Part shown: positions 1 to 5,825 of the stretch, in pieces | Numbering within the stretch: the stretch's first letter is position 1 | Layout of the letters: each line of letters opens with the position of its first letter | Source of the DNA: Actinomycetes bacterium | GTDB lineage: Bacteria > Planctomycetota > Phycisphaerae > JAACET01 | Length of the DNA: 15,136 nt | Assembly: GCA_030631725.1 (NCBI GenBank) | Contig: DAOVKO010000022.1 | Span: 1 to 15,136 of the forward strand | Direction: 5' to 3' | Notes under the pieces: model-generated | The model's database searches: none | What the model was told of the DNA's origin: nothing | What the model saw: only the letters and a program-made list of their open reading frames with translations | Made by a program: the position numbers and the translations under genes

Positions 1-47
1 CCGGCTCGTGAGTATATCGACATCCTTGTGTCCTGATTCGCTACTTC

Positions 48-85
48 TTTGACGACGGAAGACAGATTTGACGACGGAAGACAGA
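48..85. repeat. 19-bp exact tandem duplication
   Basis: The unit TTTGACGACGGAAGACAGA occurs twice in direct contact, at 48-66 and 67-85, with no mismatch. A 19-bp unit shifts the reading frame, so if this stretch was once coding, the duplication would have broken the gene. It most likely arose by replication slippage. Confidence 0.85.
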
Positions 86-201
86 CTCTTGGCGGCCAAA
101 ATGATTGTGTTACTCGATAGTTACTTGCTGTGGAATGCCCGCAGCCAACGGCTTCTCCCTGCGGCTCACATTCCATACCAGCTTACGGAGACTAATTGCT
201 C

Positions 202-375
202 ATGCCCGATCCACAATGCAGTTCAGGATTGCAGCCTGGCAAGAGTCTCCTTTCGGAATATCGAGACCAGATGGTCCGAAGGATGGACCTTGTCCAGGAT
301 GAAGGGACCAGGGAGCGAATCGGCCAAATGATCGAGTTGGTCGATGACCTCGATGCCCTTTTCGAAGACGGCTGA
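202..375 (+). CDS. small acidic hypothetical protein (57 aa)
   Basis: Unrecognised small ORF of 57 codons, with ATG at 202 and TGA at 373-375. The C-terminal half looks like a real amphipathic helix, with a run of QMIELVDDLDALFEDG at the end, and codons end mostly in G or C like the neighbouring genes. A GGAG lies at 187-190, 11 nt before the ATG but 5 nt before an in-frame TTG at 196, which could be the true start. An in-frame TAA at 193-195 limits any extension upstream. It could be a genuine small protein or the surviving 3' end of a decayed gene, since the preceding 19-bp duplication may have disrupted the frame. No function is proposed. Confidence 0.3.
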   Translation: MPDPQCSSGLQPGKSLLSEYRDQMVRRMDLVQDEGTRERIGQMIELVDDLDALFEDG

Positions 376-535
376 CATTAACCCCTGACCTTCTCAAGGT
401 TGGAAACTTCTATCGTAGTTTTCTATCGGAGGCAAACGCTTATGGCCCAAACCCGGACGTAAAGGTCGAGTGTTTTTGATTGTGATGTTGTTAGTTCGAT
501 GACCTGAAAAATCCTAACCCGAAAGGAGCGAAACC

Positions 536-1327
536 ATGAAGACCGCAAAAAAAACTATTCTTTTCCTTGTTGTACTGTCCTTAGCACTCTCGCTGCCCGC
601 AACTGCCCGAGCCCATTGGATCCCAGATGATGGCCACAAGATGCACTGGCCCCAGGAACCGAACCAGGATGGCTGGGACATCGACATGACCACCTACGTC
701 CTGGCCGACGACTGGAAGTGCTCTGAGGACGGGTCCGTATCGGACATCCACTTCTGGTATTCCGTCCAGGGCGACGGGGGGACGGAACCTTATCCCCCCC
801 CCCACTTTCCAGCCGTCAACGTCACCATCTATTCCAATGTGCTTGCCGGTGCCAATCCGACCTTCAGTCATCCCGGCGAGGTGCTCTGGGGCACGCGGAA
901 GTTTTTGGTCGATGTCAACATGGTAAACGGACACTGGGAGGGCCTGCAAGGCTGGGACAGCCCCGAGCCGAACTCGGATTGCCTGGAGCAGGACCACATC
1001 TACTACTGGCAGCTCAACATCACTGATATCGACGCTCCCTTCATACAGACAGCCGGCCAGATCTACTGGCTGGCACTGGAGGTCGTCGACCTCGACCCCT
1101 CGCAATCGTTAGTGGGCTGGAAGACGACCTATCGACCATTCGAAGACGACGCCGTCTACAAGGTCGAAGATGCTGGGGCGCCGATCTGGGCCCCGATCGA
1201 AGTCTGCTCGGACAATCAGCGAAGGGACTTGGCCTTTGTGATTACTCCTGAGCCGGCCACCCTCCTGGTCCTGGCCCTGGGATTGATCCCCGCTCTGCTC
1301 AGACTCAGAAGGCGCAGAAAAGCCTAA
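536..1327 (+). CDS. PEP-CTERM sorting domain-containing protein (HKMHxPQ type)
   Basis: Exported protein of 263 aa. Residues 1-26 are a Sec signal peptide (basic KTAKK, then a leucine/valine core, probable cleavage after ARA). The mature part begins near HWIPDDGHKMHWPQ and is rich in Trp, Asp and aromatic residues, suggesting a beta-sandwich. The C-terminus is a textbook PEP-CTERM signal: PEP at 238-240, a hydrophobic helix ALGLIPALL, then RLRRRRK. In this family the tail is recognised by an exosortase during envelope sorting. AAGGAG at 523-528 sits 7 nt before the ATG. The next gene is a paralogue sharing HKMH-PQ, ADD, SVQGD, YWL and GWKT blocks. A run of ten C residues (794-803) encodes three prolines and may be slippage-prone. 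The mature protein's function is unknown. Confidence 0.93.
   Translation: MKTAKKTILFLVVLSLALSLPATARAHWIPDDGHKMHWPQEPNQDGWDIDMTTYVLADDWKCSEDGSVSDIHFWYSVQGDGGTEPYPPPHFPAVNVTIYSNVLAGANPTFSHPGEVLWGTRKFLVDVNMVNGHWEGLQGWDSPEPNSDCLEQDHIYYWQLNITDIDAPFIQTAGQIYWLALEVVDLDPSQSLVGWKTTYRPFEDDAVYKVEDAGAPIWAPIEVCSDNQRRDLAFVITPEPATLLVLALGLIPALLRLRRRRKA
794..803. repeat. C10 homopolymer inside PEP-CTERM gene
   Basis: Ten consecutive C bases encode Pro-Pro-Pro in the mature region of the first PEP-CTERM protein. Tracts of this length are classic sites of slipped-strand mispairing; gain or loss of one base would truncate the protein before its sorting signal. It is also a frequent place for sequencing error, although the frame is intact here. 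Confidence 0.85.
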
Positions 1328-1397
1328 GCCTGCGGGAGAGAGAGACCATAGACACATGTGCGGCTCGAGACGATCTCCCGGTCTCGAGCCGCACCGA
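1247..1397 (+). repeat. PEP-CTERM tail plus 3' hairpin module, copy 1
   Basis: First of two 151-bp direct repeats, the other being 2198-2348. It starts at the PEP codons, covers the hydrophobic and arginine-rich sorting tail, the stop codon and the downstream hairpin. By eye the copies differ at about 11 positions, all in the first 87 bases. Bases 1334-1397, which are non-coding, are identical to 2285-2348. Confidence 0.88.
1358..1394 (+). terminator. perfect 14-bp hairpin, terminator-like but without U tract
   Basis: The arms GTGCGGCTCGAGAC (1358-1371) and GTCTCGAGCCGCAC (1381-1394) pair perfectly around a 9-nt loop. No run of T follows (CGACAACCCG), so it is not a canonical intrinsic terminator. 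It could stabilise the upstream mRNA 3' end, act as an attenuator between two PEP-CTERM genes, or be a DNA-level site. An identical hairpin follows the next gene. Confidence 0.45.
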
Positions 1398-1412
1398 CAA
1401 CCCGAAGAGTTC

Positions 1413-1432
1413 TAACCCGAACGGAGCAAATC
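1413..1432 (+). promoter_or_regulatory. conserved leader/RBS that fixes the GTG start
   Basis: TAACCCGAACGGAGC at 1413-1427 matches TAACCCGAAAGGAGC at 515-529 in front of the first PEP-CTERM gene except for one base. GGAG (1423-1426) is 6 nt from the GTG at 1433. The shared leader supports GTG rather than the longer upstream frame, which would begin inside the hairpin. Confidence 0.7.
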
Positions 1433-2278
1433 GTGTCTAAGCTACTGAACATTTCTATTGCTGTATTGCTGTTGACGAGCCCGGCCTGGGCTGACTGGGA
1501 TCCGGGTGACGATCACAAGATGCACTACCCGCAGTTGCCGGACCCCTACGGCTGGGATGTCTCGGTTATGGCTCCGAACAAGATCGCTGACGACTTCCTC
1601 TGCACCCAGAGCGGATACATCACTGATGTGCACCTCTGGGGCTCCGTCCAGGGCGACTATTTCCCCTTTGTCCCCGGGTTCGATTTAAACACAACCACAG
1701 TAGAGAGCTCAATACCGGTTATCGGCATCGAAGTGCAGGCCCACTTGAGCATCCATGACAACATCCCGGATCCGGACGGCCCCGCTGATCCAGGCTACAG
1801 CATGCCAGGTGCTTTGCTCTGGGAGGGGGACATTAGTGATGCCACCATCGTCCCCGTCGATACCCCTTCCCTGCAAGGATGGTACGACCCCATTGAGGGC
1901 TACTGGGAGCCTGACGACCACCAGTACTATTTCCAAGTCAATATCGATATCCCCCCGGGCATAGCCTTTTACCAGGATCAAGGCAATACCTACTGGCTGG
2001 ACGTCCAGGTCTCTGTTTCTCCGATATATGCTTTCGGCTCTCTTAATAATAATGAGTTCATTCTGCCAAAGATCGGATGGAAAACTTCCTTGGATCACTG
2101 GAATGACGATGCCGTCTACATGGATTTGCAAGGACAGTGGCAGGAGTTGCGAGACCCCCTCACCGCTGAGTCCCTGGACCTAGCATTTGTCATTACCCCC
2201 GAACCAGCCACCCTGCTGATCCTAGCCCTGGGACTGATCCCCGCTCTGCTCAGACTCAGAAGGCGCAAAAGAGCCTGA
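1433..2278 (+). CDS. PEP-CTERM sorting domain-containing protein, paralogue of preceding gene
   Basis: Exported protein of 281 aa beginning at GTG 1433. The frame is open further upstream, but that stretch is the hairpin and leader. The GTG start yields a clean signal peptide (SKLLNISIAVLLLTSPAWA) with cleavage after AWA, and has GGAG 6 nt upstream. The mature part shares HKMHYPQLPDPYGWDV, ADDF-C, SVQGD, LQGW, YYFQVNI, YWLDVQV and GWKTSLDHWNDDAVY with its neighbour but has extra loops. The PEP motif is at residues 256-258, followed by ATLLILALGLIPALL and RLRRRKRA. The tandem pair probably arose by duplication. The N-terminal parts have diverged while the tail and 3' hairpin stayed almost identical, which hints at gene conversion or selection on the tail module. 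The role of the mature domain is unknown. Confidence 0.9.
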   Translation: MSKLLNISIAVLLLTSPAWADWDPGDDHKMHYPQLPDPYGWDVSVMAPNKIADDFLCTQSGYITDVHLWGSVQGDYFPFVPGFDLNTTTVESSIPVIGIEVQAHLSIHDNIPDPDGPADPGYSMPGALLWEGDISDATIVPVDTPSLQGWYDPIEGYWEPDDHQYYFQVNIDIPPGIAFYQDQGNTYWLDVQVSVSPIYAFGSLNNNEFILPKIGWKTSLDHWNDDAVYMDLQGQWQELRDPLTAESLDLAFVITPEPATLLILALGLIPALLRLRRRKRA

Positions 2279-2348
2279 GCCTGTGGGAGAGAGAGACCAT
2301 AGACACATGTGCGGCTCGAGACGATCTCCCGGTCTCGAGCCGCACCGA
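2198..2348 (+). repeat. PEP-CTERM tail plus 3' hairpin module, copy 2
   Basis: Second copy of the 151-bp module, 951 bp downstream of copy 1 and of the same length. Differences in the coding part are mainly synonymous third-position changes. The 64 bases at the 3' end are identical to copy 1. Confidence 0.88.
2309..2345 (+). terminator. perfect 14-bp hairpin, second copy
   Basis: Same arms and 9-nt loop as at 1358-1394 (arms at 2309-2322 and 2332-2345). It is followed by CGACCGAAAAG, again with no T run. It lies 109 bp before the next PEP-CTERM ORF, so it may separate transcription units or protect the upstream transcript. Confidence 0.45.
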
Positions 2349-2454
2349 CCGAAAAGAATGAACACTAAACGAACAGGACAAAAACCCAGAACTCTCTAAA
2401 ACCAAACGCACGGATGATGGTCAACTAGCCTCATCGTGGAGTGCAAAGAAAACC

Positions 2455-4311
2455 ATGAACCAGACTAACAAATACATCTTACCTAAGTCCTTGCTGACTC
2501 TGCTGACAGTAGCCCTGTTCGCCGGCGGATCACTGGCCACTCCTATTCTTGATCAATCCCAGGAGTTGTTCACTGGCCGCAGCGCCGTATTCGACCAGGT
2601 CTCCATTGCTCAGACCTTTACGCCTGCCATTACCGGCCAACTCGACCATGTCGACTTGTACGTCTGCGATAAAGCCTGGGGCTCGAACCCTCTGGTCCCG
2701 ATGGACCCGCATTATCCAGCCACGATCTCCATCCGTCATGCCGGCACTGGCGGTGCCCCAACTGGTGCCCTGCTGGGCCACGTCGACGTGGACGGGTTTA
2801 TTGCCGACACCGATTACGATTGGGATGAAGACGGCAGCCCTGATTTCCATGTCGGTTGGAACTCGGTCGATTTCCTGGCTCAGTCGGTCTTCCTCAATGC
2901 CGGCTCTCTCTACGCTATTGTCATAACCAATGACGATCCGAATTGGGAGGCCTCGCCAACGGATACCTTCCTTGTCCATTACGGCAGGATAGCTGGAAGT
3001 GGCGACCCTTTAGTGGATGTTTATGAACCTGGCGATGACCGAGGCATTCTCTGGGAACGCGACCGTACCTCCAACCCGACGGCCGACTGGCAAGAGGCCA
3101 CCATCTTGGATTATGACCCCGGCTACGCAAACGCTGCTTTCAAGACTTACATGGTTCCCGAGCCGGCGCTCACGGCTGCGCCGCCCAGCGGATCGAGTTT
3201 GGACTTTGGCTCGCTACTTACGTCCGCCCCGGATCCGACACTTGCCAGTGCCGTGACGTTGTCGAACACAGGTGATAATGGTTCGACGATCGACGTACTC
3301 AACGCGGTGTTGGGCGGGGCCGATCCCGGGCTGTTTGACATCAGTCTCGGCGACGTGCCCACCACACTGACCGCTGGCGCCGATGCTTGGGAAGCTTACG
3401 ACCTAAGCTTCCTTAACCCTGGCATCTCGGGCCTCTATTCCGCCACCTTGACGTTCAACACTAGCGAGGGGTCGGTCTTTTACAACCTGAACGCTGAAGT
3501 GATCCCTGAGCCAGCCGCCCTCCTGCTTCTATTGCCAGCCGGTTTGGTCTTGTTGTTGATACGCGGGAGGACACATCGGACCCGGATCCTTTGTATTTCC
3601 CCTGTCCAATCTAAACCCGGACGAATCCTAAGGGCTGAGGAGAAATTGAAAATGATAAAGACACTAACCACAATACTTACTTTCGTCTTCGCTCTTGCAT
3701 TTGCCTTACACGCTGACGTTTCAAAAGCTACACCCATCGACCCGGCGGAAGCCCGTGTCGAACTTGACGTCTTTATTGGCGACCCCGGTGACGTCGAACT
3801 TTATGTACTTGTTCGCGCTGATGATGCCGATGCCCAGCTCGTCTATTTCGAGTTCCGCAACGAAAGCAACGACTACTGCTCCATAGAGGGAATCTATTTC
3901 CACGATGGCTCGCTTCTTGGCATCCCCACAGTAGTCAGTGGCCCTGGGACCGCCTTTAGTCAGGGGGCTACTCCGGGTCATTTGCCCGGTGGCAACCAGT
4001 TTAGTCCACCCTTTATCACCCACGCCGAATTTCTGGCCGACAGTGACGCCCCTCCCCCCGATAATGGCGTCGAGCCAGTTATGTCAGGCGACAAGGAGTG
4101 GGTACAGATTATCTTCGGATTGGAGGGCACCAAGACCGTCGCTGATGTAATTGATGAATTGGATCTAGGATCATTGCGCATCGGCGTCCACGTCATTGGC
4201 TTCGATGATGGCGCAAGTTACTCAGGCGTGAACCCTGAACCCGCAACCTTGATATTGCTGGCAGCGGCTGCCGGAATGGCCGTCTTTTTCAGAAAAAGCC
4301 CACCCCGCTAA
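2455..4311 (+). CDS. double PEP-CTERM ORF (two exported proteins in one frame)
   Basis: A 618-codon frame with two of everything. Residues 1-28 are a signal peptide. Residues about 29-232 resemble carbohydrate-binding-like 'choice-of-anchor' beta-sandwiches (SIAQTFTPAITGQLDHVDLYV). A VPEPA relic sits at 234-238. An Ig-like or choice-of-anchor-D-like domain spans about 240-349, and a first sorting tail is at 351-375 (PEPAALLLLLPAGLVLLLIRGR). Then, without a stop, about 25 linker codons lead to Met400, which starts a second signal peptide, a beta-rich domain and a second PEP tail at 594-618. The linker looks like an untranslated leader containing GAGGAG. Either the stop of the first gene was lost, or two products arise, one from internal initiation. 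Upstream initiation is weak (GGAG 13 nt before ATG). No homology search was possible. Confidence 0.8.
   Translation: MNQTNKYILPKSLLTLLTVALFAGGSLATPILDQSQELFTGRSAVFDQVSIAQTFTPAITGQLDHVDLYVCDKAWGSNPLVPMDPHYPATISIRHAGTGGAPTGALLGHVDVDGFIADTDYDWDEDGSPDFHVGWNSVDFLAQSVFLNAGSLYAIVITNDDPNWEASPTDTFLVHYGRIAGSGDPLVDVYEPGDDRGILWERDRTSNPTADWQEATILDYDPGYANAAFKTYMVPEPALTAAPPSGSSLDFGSLLTSAPDPTLASAVTLSNTGDNGSTIDVLNAVLGGADPGLFDISLGDVPTTLTAGADAWEAYDLSFLNPGISGLYSATLTFNTSEGSVFYNLNAEVIPEPAALLLLLPAGLVLLLIRGRTHRTRILCISPVQSKPGRILRAEEKLKMIKTLTTILTFVFALAFALHADVSKATPIDPAEARVELDVFIGDPGDVELYVLVRADDADAQLVYFEFRNESNDYCSIEGIYFHDGSLLGIPTVVSGPGTAFSQGATPGHLPGGNQFSPPFITHAEFLADSDAPPPDNGVEPVMSGDKEWVQIIFGLEGTKTVADVIDELDLGSLRIGVHVIGFDDGASYSGVNPEPATLILLAAAAGMAVFFRKSPPR
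3151..3168 (+). other. internal VPEPA motif, possible relic of a sorting signal
   Basis: The codons here give M-V-P-E-P-A, the usual opening of a PEP-CTERM tail, at residues 233-238 of the double ORF. They are followed by LTAAPPSGSS and an Ig-like domain instead of a hydrophobic helix. The motif may have lost its helix when a downstream domain carrying its own tail was added. A chance VPEP in a linker is the alternative. Confidence 0.4.
3637..3642 (+). promoter_or_regulatory. internal Shine-Dalgarno for second PEP-CTERM protein
   Basis: GAGGAG lies 9 nt before the ATG at 3652 and is a better site than the one in front of 2455. The preceding TCTAAACCCGGACG resembles the TCTAACCCGAACGG leader found before 1433. 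This supports an independent translation start at 3652. Confidence 0.65.
3652..4311 (+). CDS. PEP-CTERM protein, internal gene of the double ORF
   Basis: Alternative and probably independently translated 219-aa product in the same frame as the 3' part of the 2455-4311 ORF. It begins MIKTLTTILTFVFALAFALHADVSKA, a normal signal peptide with likely cleavage near SKA. A domain with alternating hydrophobic strands follows (VELDVFIGDPGDVELYVLVRADDADAQLVYFEF). The end is NPEPATLILLAAAAGMAVFF plus RKSPPR, a PEP-CTERM signal with PEP at 195-197. The strong Shine-Dalgarno at 3637-3642 decides this start. Whether the protein is made alone, as a C-terminal half of a fusion, or both cannot be told from sequence. 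The function of its central domain is unrecognised. Confidence 0.65.
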   Translation: MIKTLTTILTFVFALAFALHADVSKATPIDPAEARVELDVFIGDPGDVELYVLVRADDADAQLVYFEFRNESNDYCSIEGIYFHDGSLLGIPTVVSGPGTAFSQGATPGHLPGGNQFSPPFITHAEFLADSDAPPPDNGVEPVMSGDKEWVQIIFGLEGTKTVADVIDELDLGSLRIGVHVIGFDDGASYSGVNPEPATLILLAAAAGMAVFFRKSPPR

Positions 4312-4444
4312 GGAAGGTAGAGAGAGGTTTGAGTTGGTCGCCCTGCGTTGGTCCTGGCCGATTTACCACCGACCGGGCCACGCAGGAGTGGCTTCACTTG
4401 CCTGGAATTCGTGGGTTTTCTATTTAGTCCGCCTCTTTTCTGTC

Positions 4445-4462
4445 ATCCCGGCGCGCCGGGAT
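4445..4462. repeat. 18-bp perfect palindrome
   Basis: ATCCCGGCGCGCCGGGAT reads the same on both strands. With the preceding TGTC it resembles the start of the TGTCATTCCCG and TGTCATTGCG repeats at 13393 and 14316, so it may be a short remnant of the same kind of element. Confidence 0.7.
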
Positions 4463-4477
4463 CTCTCTTATATTTAG

Positions 4478-4510
4478 CCCCCAGGTTTATCCTGGGGGTT
4501 TCTTTGTTTA
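4478..4510 (+). terminator. intrinsic terminator of PEP-CTERM cluster
   Basis: CCCCCAGG (4478-4485) and CCTGGGGG (4491-4498) form a perfect 8-bp stem with a TTTAT loop, immediately followed by TTTCTTTGTTT. It has the form of a rho-independent terminator on the + strand, about 165 nt after the last PEP-CTERM stop. On the - strand it lacks a good T run. Confidence 0.88.
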
Positions 4511-4529
4511 CTTTGTGCCTTGCTACTCT

Positions 4530-4552
4530 GCGAAGCGGCTTCGCTGCGAAGC
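4530..4552. repeat. GCGAAGC alternating three-arm repeat
   Basis: GCGAAGC (4530-4536), its reverse complement GCTTCGC (4538-4544) and GCGAAGC again (4546-4552) are separated by single bases. The middle arm can pair with either flank, so alternative hairpins with minimal loops are possible in RNA or cruciform DNA. Confidence 0.7.
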
Positions 4553-4605
4553 ACGAGCTGTGCCTCTGTGCCTTTTTTTACCCGGGGTTTGCTTTCCGAA
4601 AAGCT

Positions 4606-5772
4606 TCAATTGCCCAGAATTTGCCCGTAAACCTCCAGATGTTCCGGCAGAAGTTTCGCCCCCGAAAAAACCTCCCTCATATCCTTCGCCAACTGCTGGC
4701 CGAGCCGTTGGGCCAAATCGCGATCCTCAAGCAGCCGAACAATTGCCGTAGCCAGCGGACGGATTCGCCGACACGTAGAATCACCCGCATTGTGAGGCCC
4801 CACCTCAAAAAGCAAGGCGTTGTCCTCGTGTTGCAGATATTCTCCCAAGGCCGGACTGTTCAAGGCCACCACCGCCAGACCTCCACGCCCCGCTCGCACA
4901 AGCGGCAGGGGTGAAACCGCCTCCGTAGCCGCCAGCACCAGAAGATCAGCCGCACCATACAATACCTCCGGGCCAAATTTCTCACCCGGGTAAATGCCCA
5001 AACCTGGCGGATCCAGAGAATCGTCGAAGGCTCGCAGCCTTTCCACTTGCTCCCCACAGCCGCTCACCAGTACCCGCAGATTCCGATTGAATTGCCCCAT
5101 AATTGCCCCCGCCCACGTAAGCTGACGGTGGTTGCTCCAGGGCGATATCTCCGGATCCGCCAATATCACGTCCACTTCATCAGACAGATTCAGCACACGC
5201 CTCGCCGCCGAACGCTGCTCTGCTTTGTACTCCGCCGGAACTTCCGGCTGTATTACCGGGCAGTGTTCGGCCGGAACCCCCCCCGCCACCAGGGCTTTTT
5301 GAAGGGCCTTGCTTTGACAAATCACCCTCACCGCCTGCCGATTGCCCACCCGCCGCAGTTGCTCTACTGCCTCCCGGCCCGGCCAATGCGACAGGCTTAT
5401 ACACCTGCTCGGCAGAAACTTCTTCGCCCCCAAACTACACAGTGTCCTCAGCAGCGACACTGAGAAGCAGTGCAACAGTGTACACCCCGCCAAGGCTTCA
5501 CAGCGACCAAGGTTGAACCCATCCACTGCCCGGGCCCCTCGCGGGCCGGCCAGGTAAAACACCTTTACCCGACTACCGTTCTTGACTCCGCACGATTCCA
5601 ACCCAGCTCGCCGACGCCACACCGCACTGTCCCGGCCGATCGCCCCCAGCACCACAATCCTTACCTGCATATCACTGCGGCGACTGAGTCCCTCAGCCAG
5701 TATCTCCACTTGGCTGAGCGTATCGCTGCACACCCCGCCATCCAGCAGAAGGGCGATGTCACCCATGCACAC
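4606..5772 (-). CDS. GT4-like glycosyltransferase, family 1 fold
   Basis: 388 aa, probably transferring a sugar to a surface glycan or glycolipid. A GT-B fold is suggested: an N-terminal Rossmann-like half (DIALLLDGGVCSDTLSQVEILAEGLSRR, a segment matching group-1 enzymes that scan for SQVEI) and a C-terminal half with DLLVLAATEAVSPLPLVRAG, VVALNSPALGEYLQHEDNALLFEVG and a helical end LLEDRDLAQRLGQQLAKDM. The family's EX7E motif is imperfect: E284 is present but the second Glu appears replaced by Arg293. The GTG at 5772 is preferred because AGGAG lies 7 nt upstream; an ATG at 5766 is in frame. It is the last gene of a four-gene operon, 53 nt after the lipoprotein gene. A run of eight G on the coding strand (5277-5284) encodes part of AGGV. 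Donor and acceptor are unknown. Confidence 0.82.
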   Translation of the reverse strand: MCMGDIALLLDGGVCSDTLSQVEILAEGLSRRSDMQVRIVVLGAIGRDSAVWRRRAGLESCGVKNGSRVKVFYLAGPRGARAVDGFNLGRCEALAGCTLLHCFSVSLLRTLCSLGAKKFLPSRCISLSHWPGREAVEQLRRVGNRQAVRVICQSKALQKALVAGGVPAEHCPVIQPEVPAEYKAEQRSAARRVLNLSDEVDVILADPEISPWSNHRQLTWAGAIMGQFNRNLRVLVSGCGEQVERLRAFDDSLDPPGLGIYPGEKFGPEVLYGAADLLVLAATEAVSPLPLVRAGRGGLAVVALNSPALGEYLQHEDNALLFEVGPHNAGDSTCRRIRPLATAIVRLLEDRDLAQRLGQQLAKDMREVFSGAKLLPEHLEVYGQILGN

Positions 5773-5825
5773 TTACTTACTCCTGTTTTCCTTACCGTAT
5801 CCGCCGTCAAGCCACCCTTCTCTGT

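Larger units (their letters stand above)
1..535. other. mostly non-coding leader region before PEP-CTERM cluster
   Basis: No well-supported gene fills this stretch. Bases 1-36 can be read in frame 1 as PAREYIDILVS followed by TGA, which could be the tail of a gene cut by the window edge, but 11 codons are too few to be sure. An exact 19-bp tandem duplication lies at 48-85. An interrupted hairpin is present at 131-175, with TGGAATG pairing to CATTCCA and CCGCAG pairing to CTGCGG inside it. A 57-codon ORF at 202-375 has protein-like composition and is listed separately. Bases 376-535 hold the leader of the first PEP-CTERM gene. No convincing sigma-70 or sigma-54 promoter was found there. Confidence 0.5.
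4312..4605. other. convergent intergenic region rich in palindromes
   Basis: Separates the + strand PEP-CTERM cluster from the - strand glycosyltransferase operon. In order it holds a hairpin with CCTGCGT (4342-4348) pairing to ACGCAGG (4380-4386); an 18-bp palindrome at 4445-4462; a strong terminator at 4478-4510; a three-arm GCGAAGC repeat at 4530-4552 set within CTTTGTGCCTT and CTCTGTGCCTT text; and a small GCTTT/AAAGC hairpin at 4591-4604. No gene is supported; the open frame across it runs antisense into the glycosyltransferase. Confidence 0.6.

Noticed and set aside
430..475. Possible c-di-GMP-I (GEMM) riboswitch: GGCAAAC followed by GGACGTAAAG before the first PEP-CTERM gene
   Set aside because: The two short strings resemble GEMM core sequences, but the intervening hairpin with GNRA loop and the second hairpin with its receptor are not present, so the fold cannot be drawn. 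An Rfam covariance search would decide.
581..1105. Long open frame on the - strand opposite the first PEP-CTERM gene
   Set aside because: It is the antisense shadow of a gene with clear signal peptide, paralogue and sorting tail.
1358..2345. Integron-like gene cassettes with attC-type hairpins after each PEP-CTERM gene
   Set aside because: The hairpins are perfect and symmetric and lack GTTRRRY/RYYYAAC simple sites; no integrase is seen. Tandem duplication explains the layout.
4348..4914. Open frame on the + strand of 188 codons
   Set aside because: It starts in the terminator region and runs antisense into the glycosyltransferase gene; composition is not protein-like.
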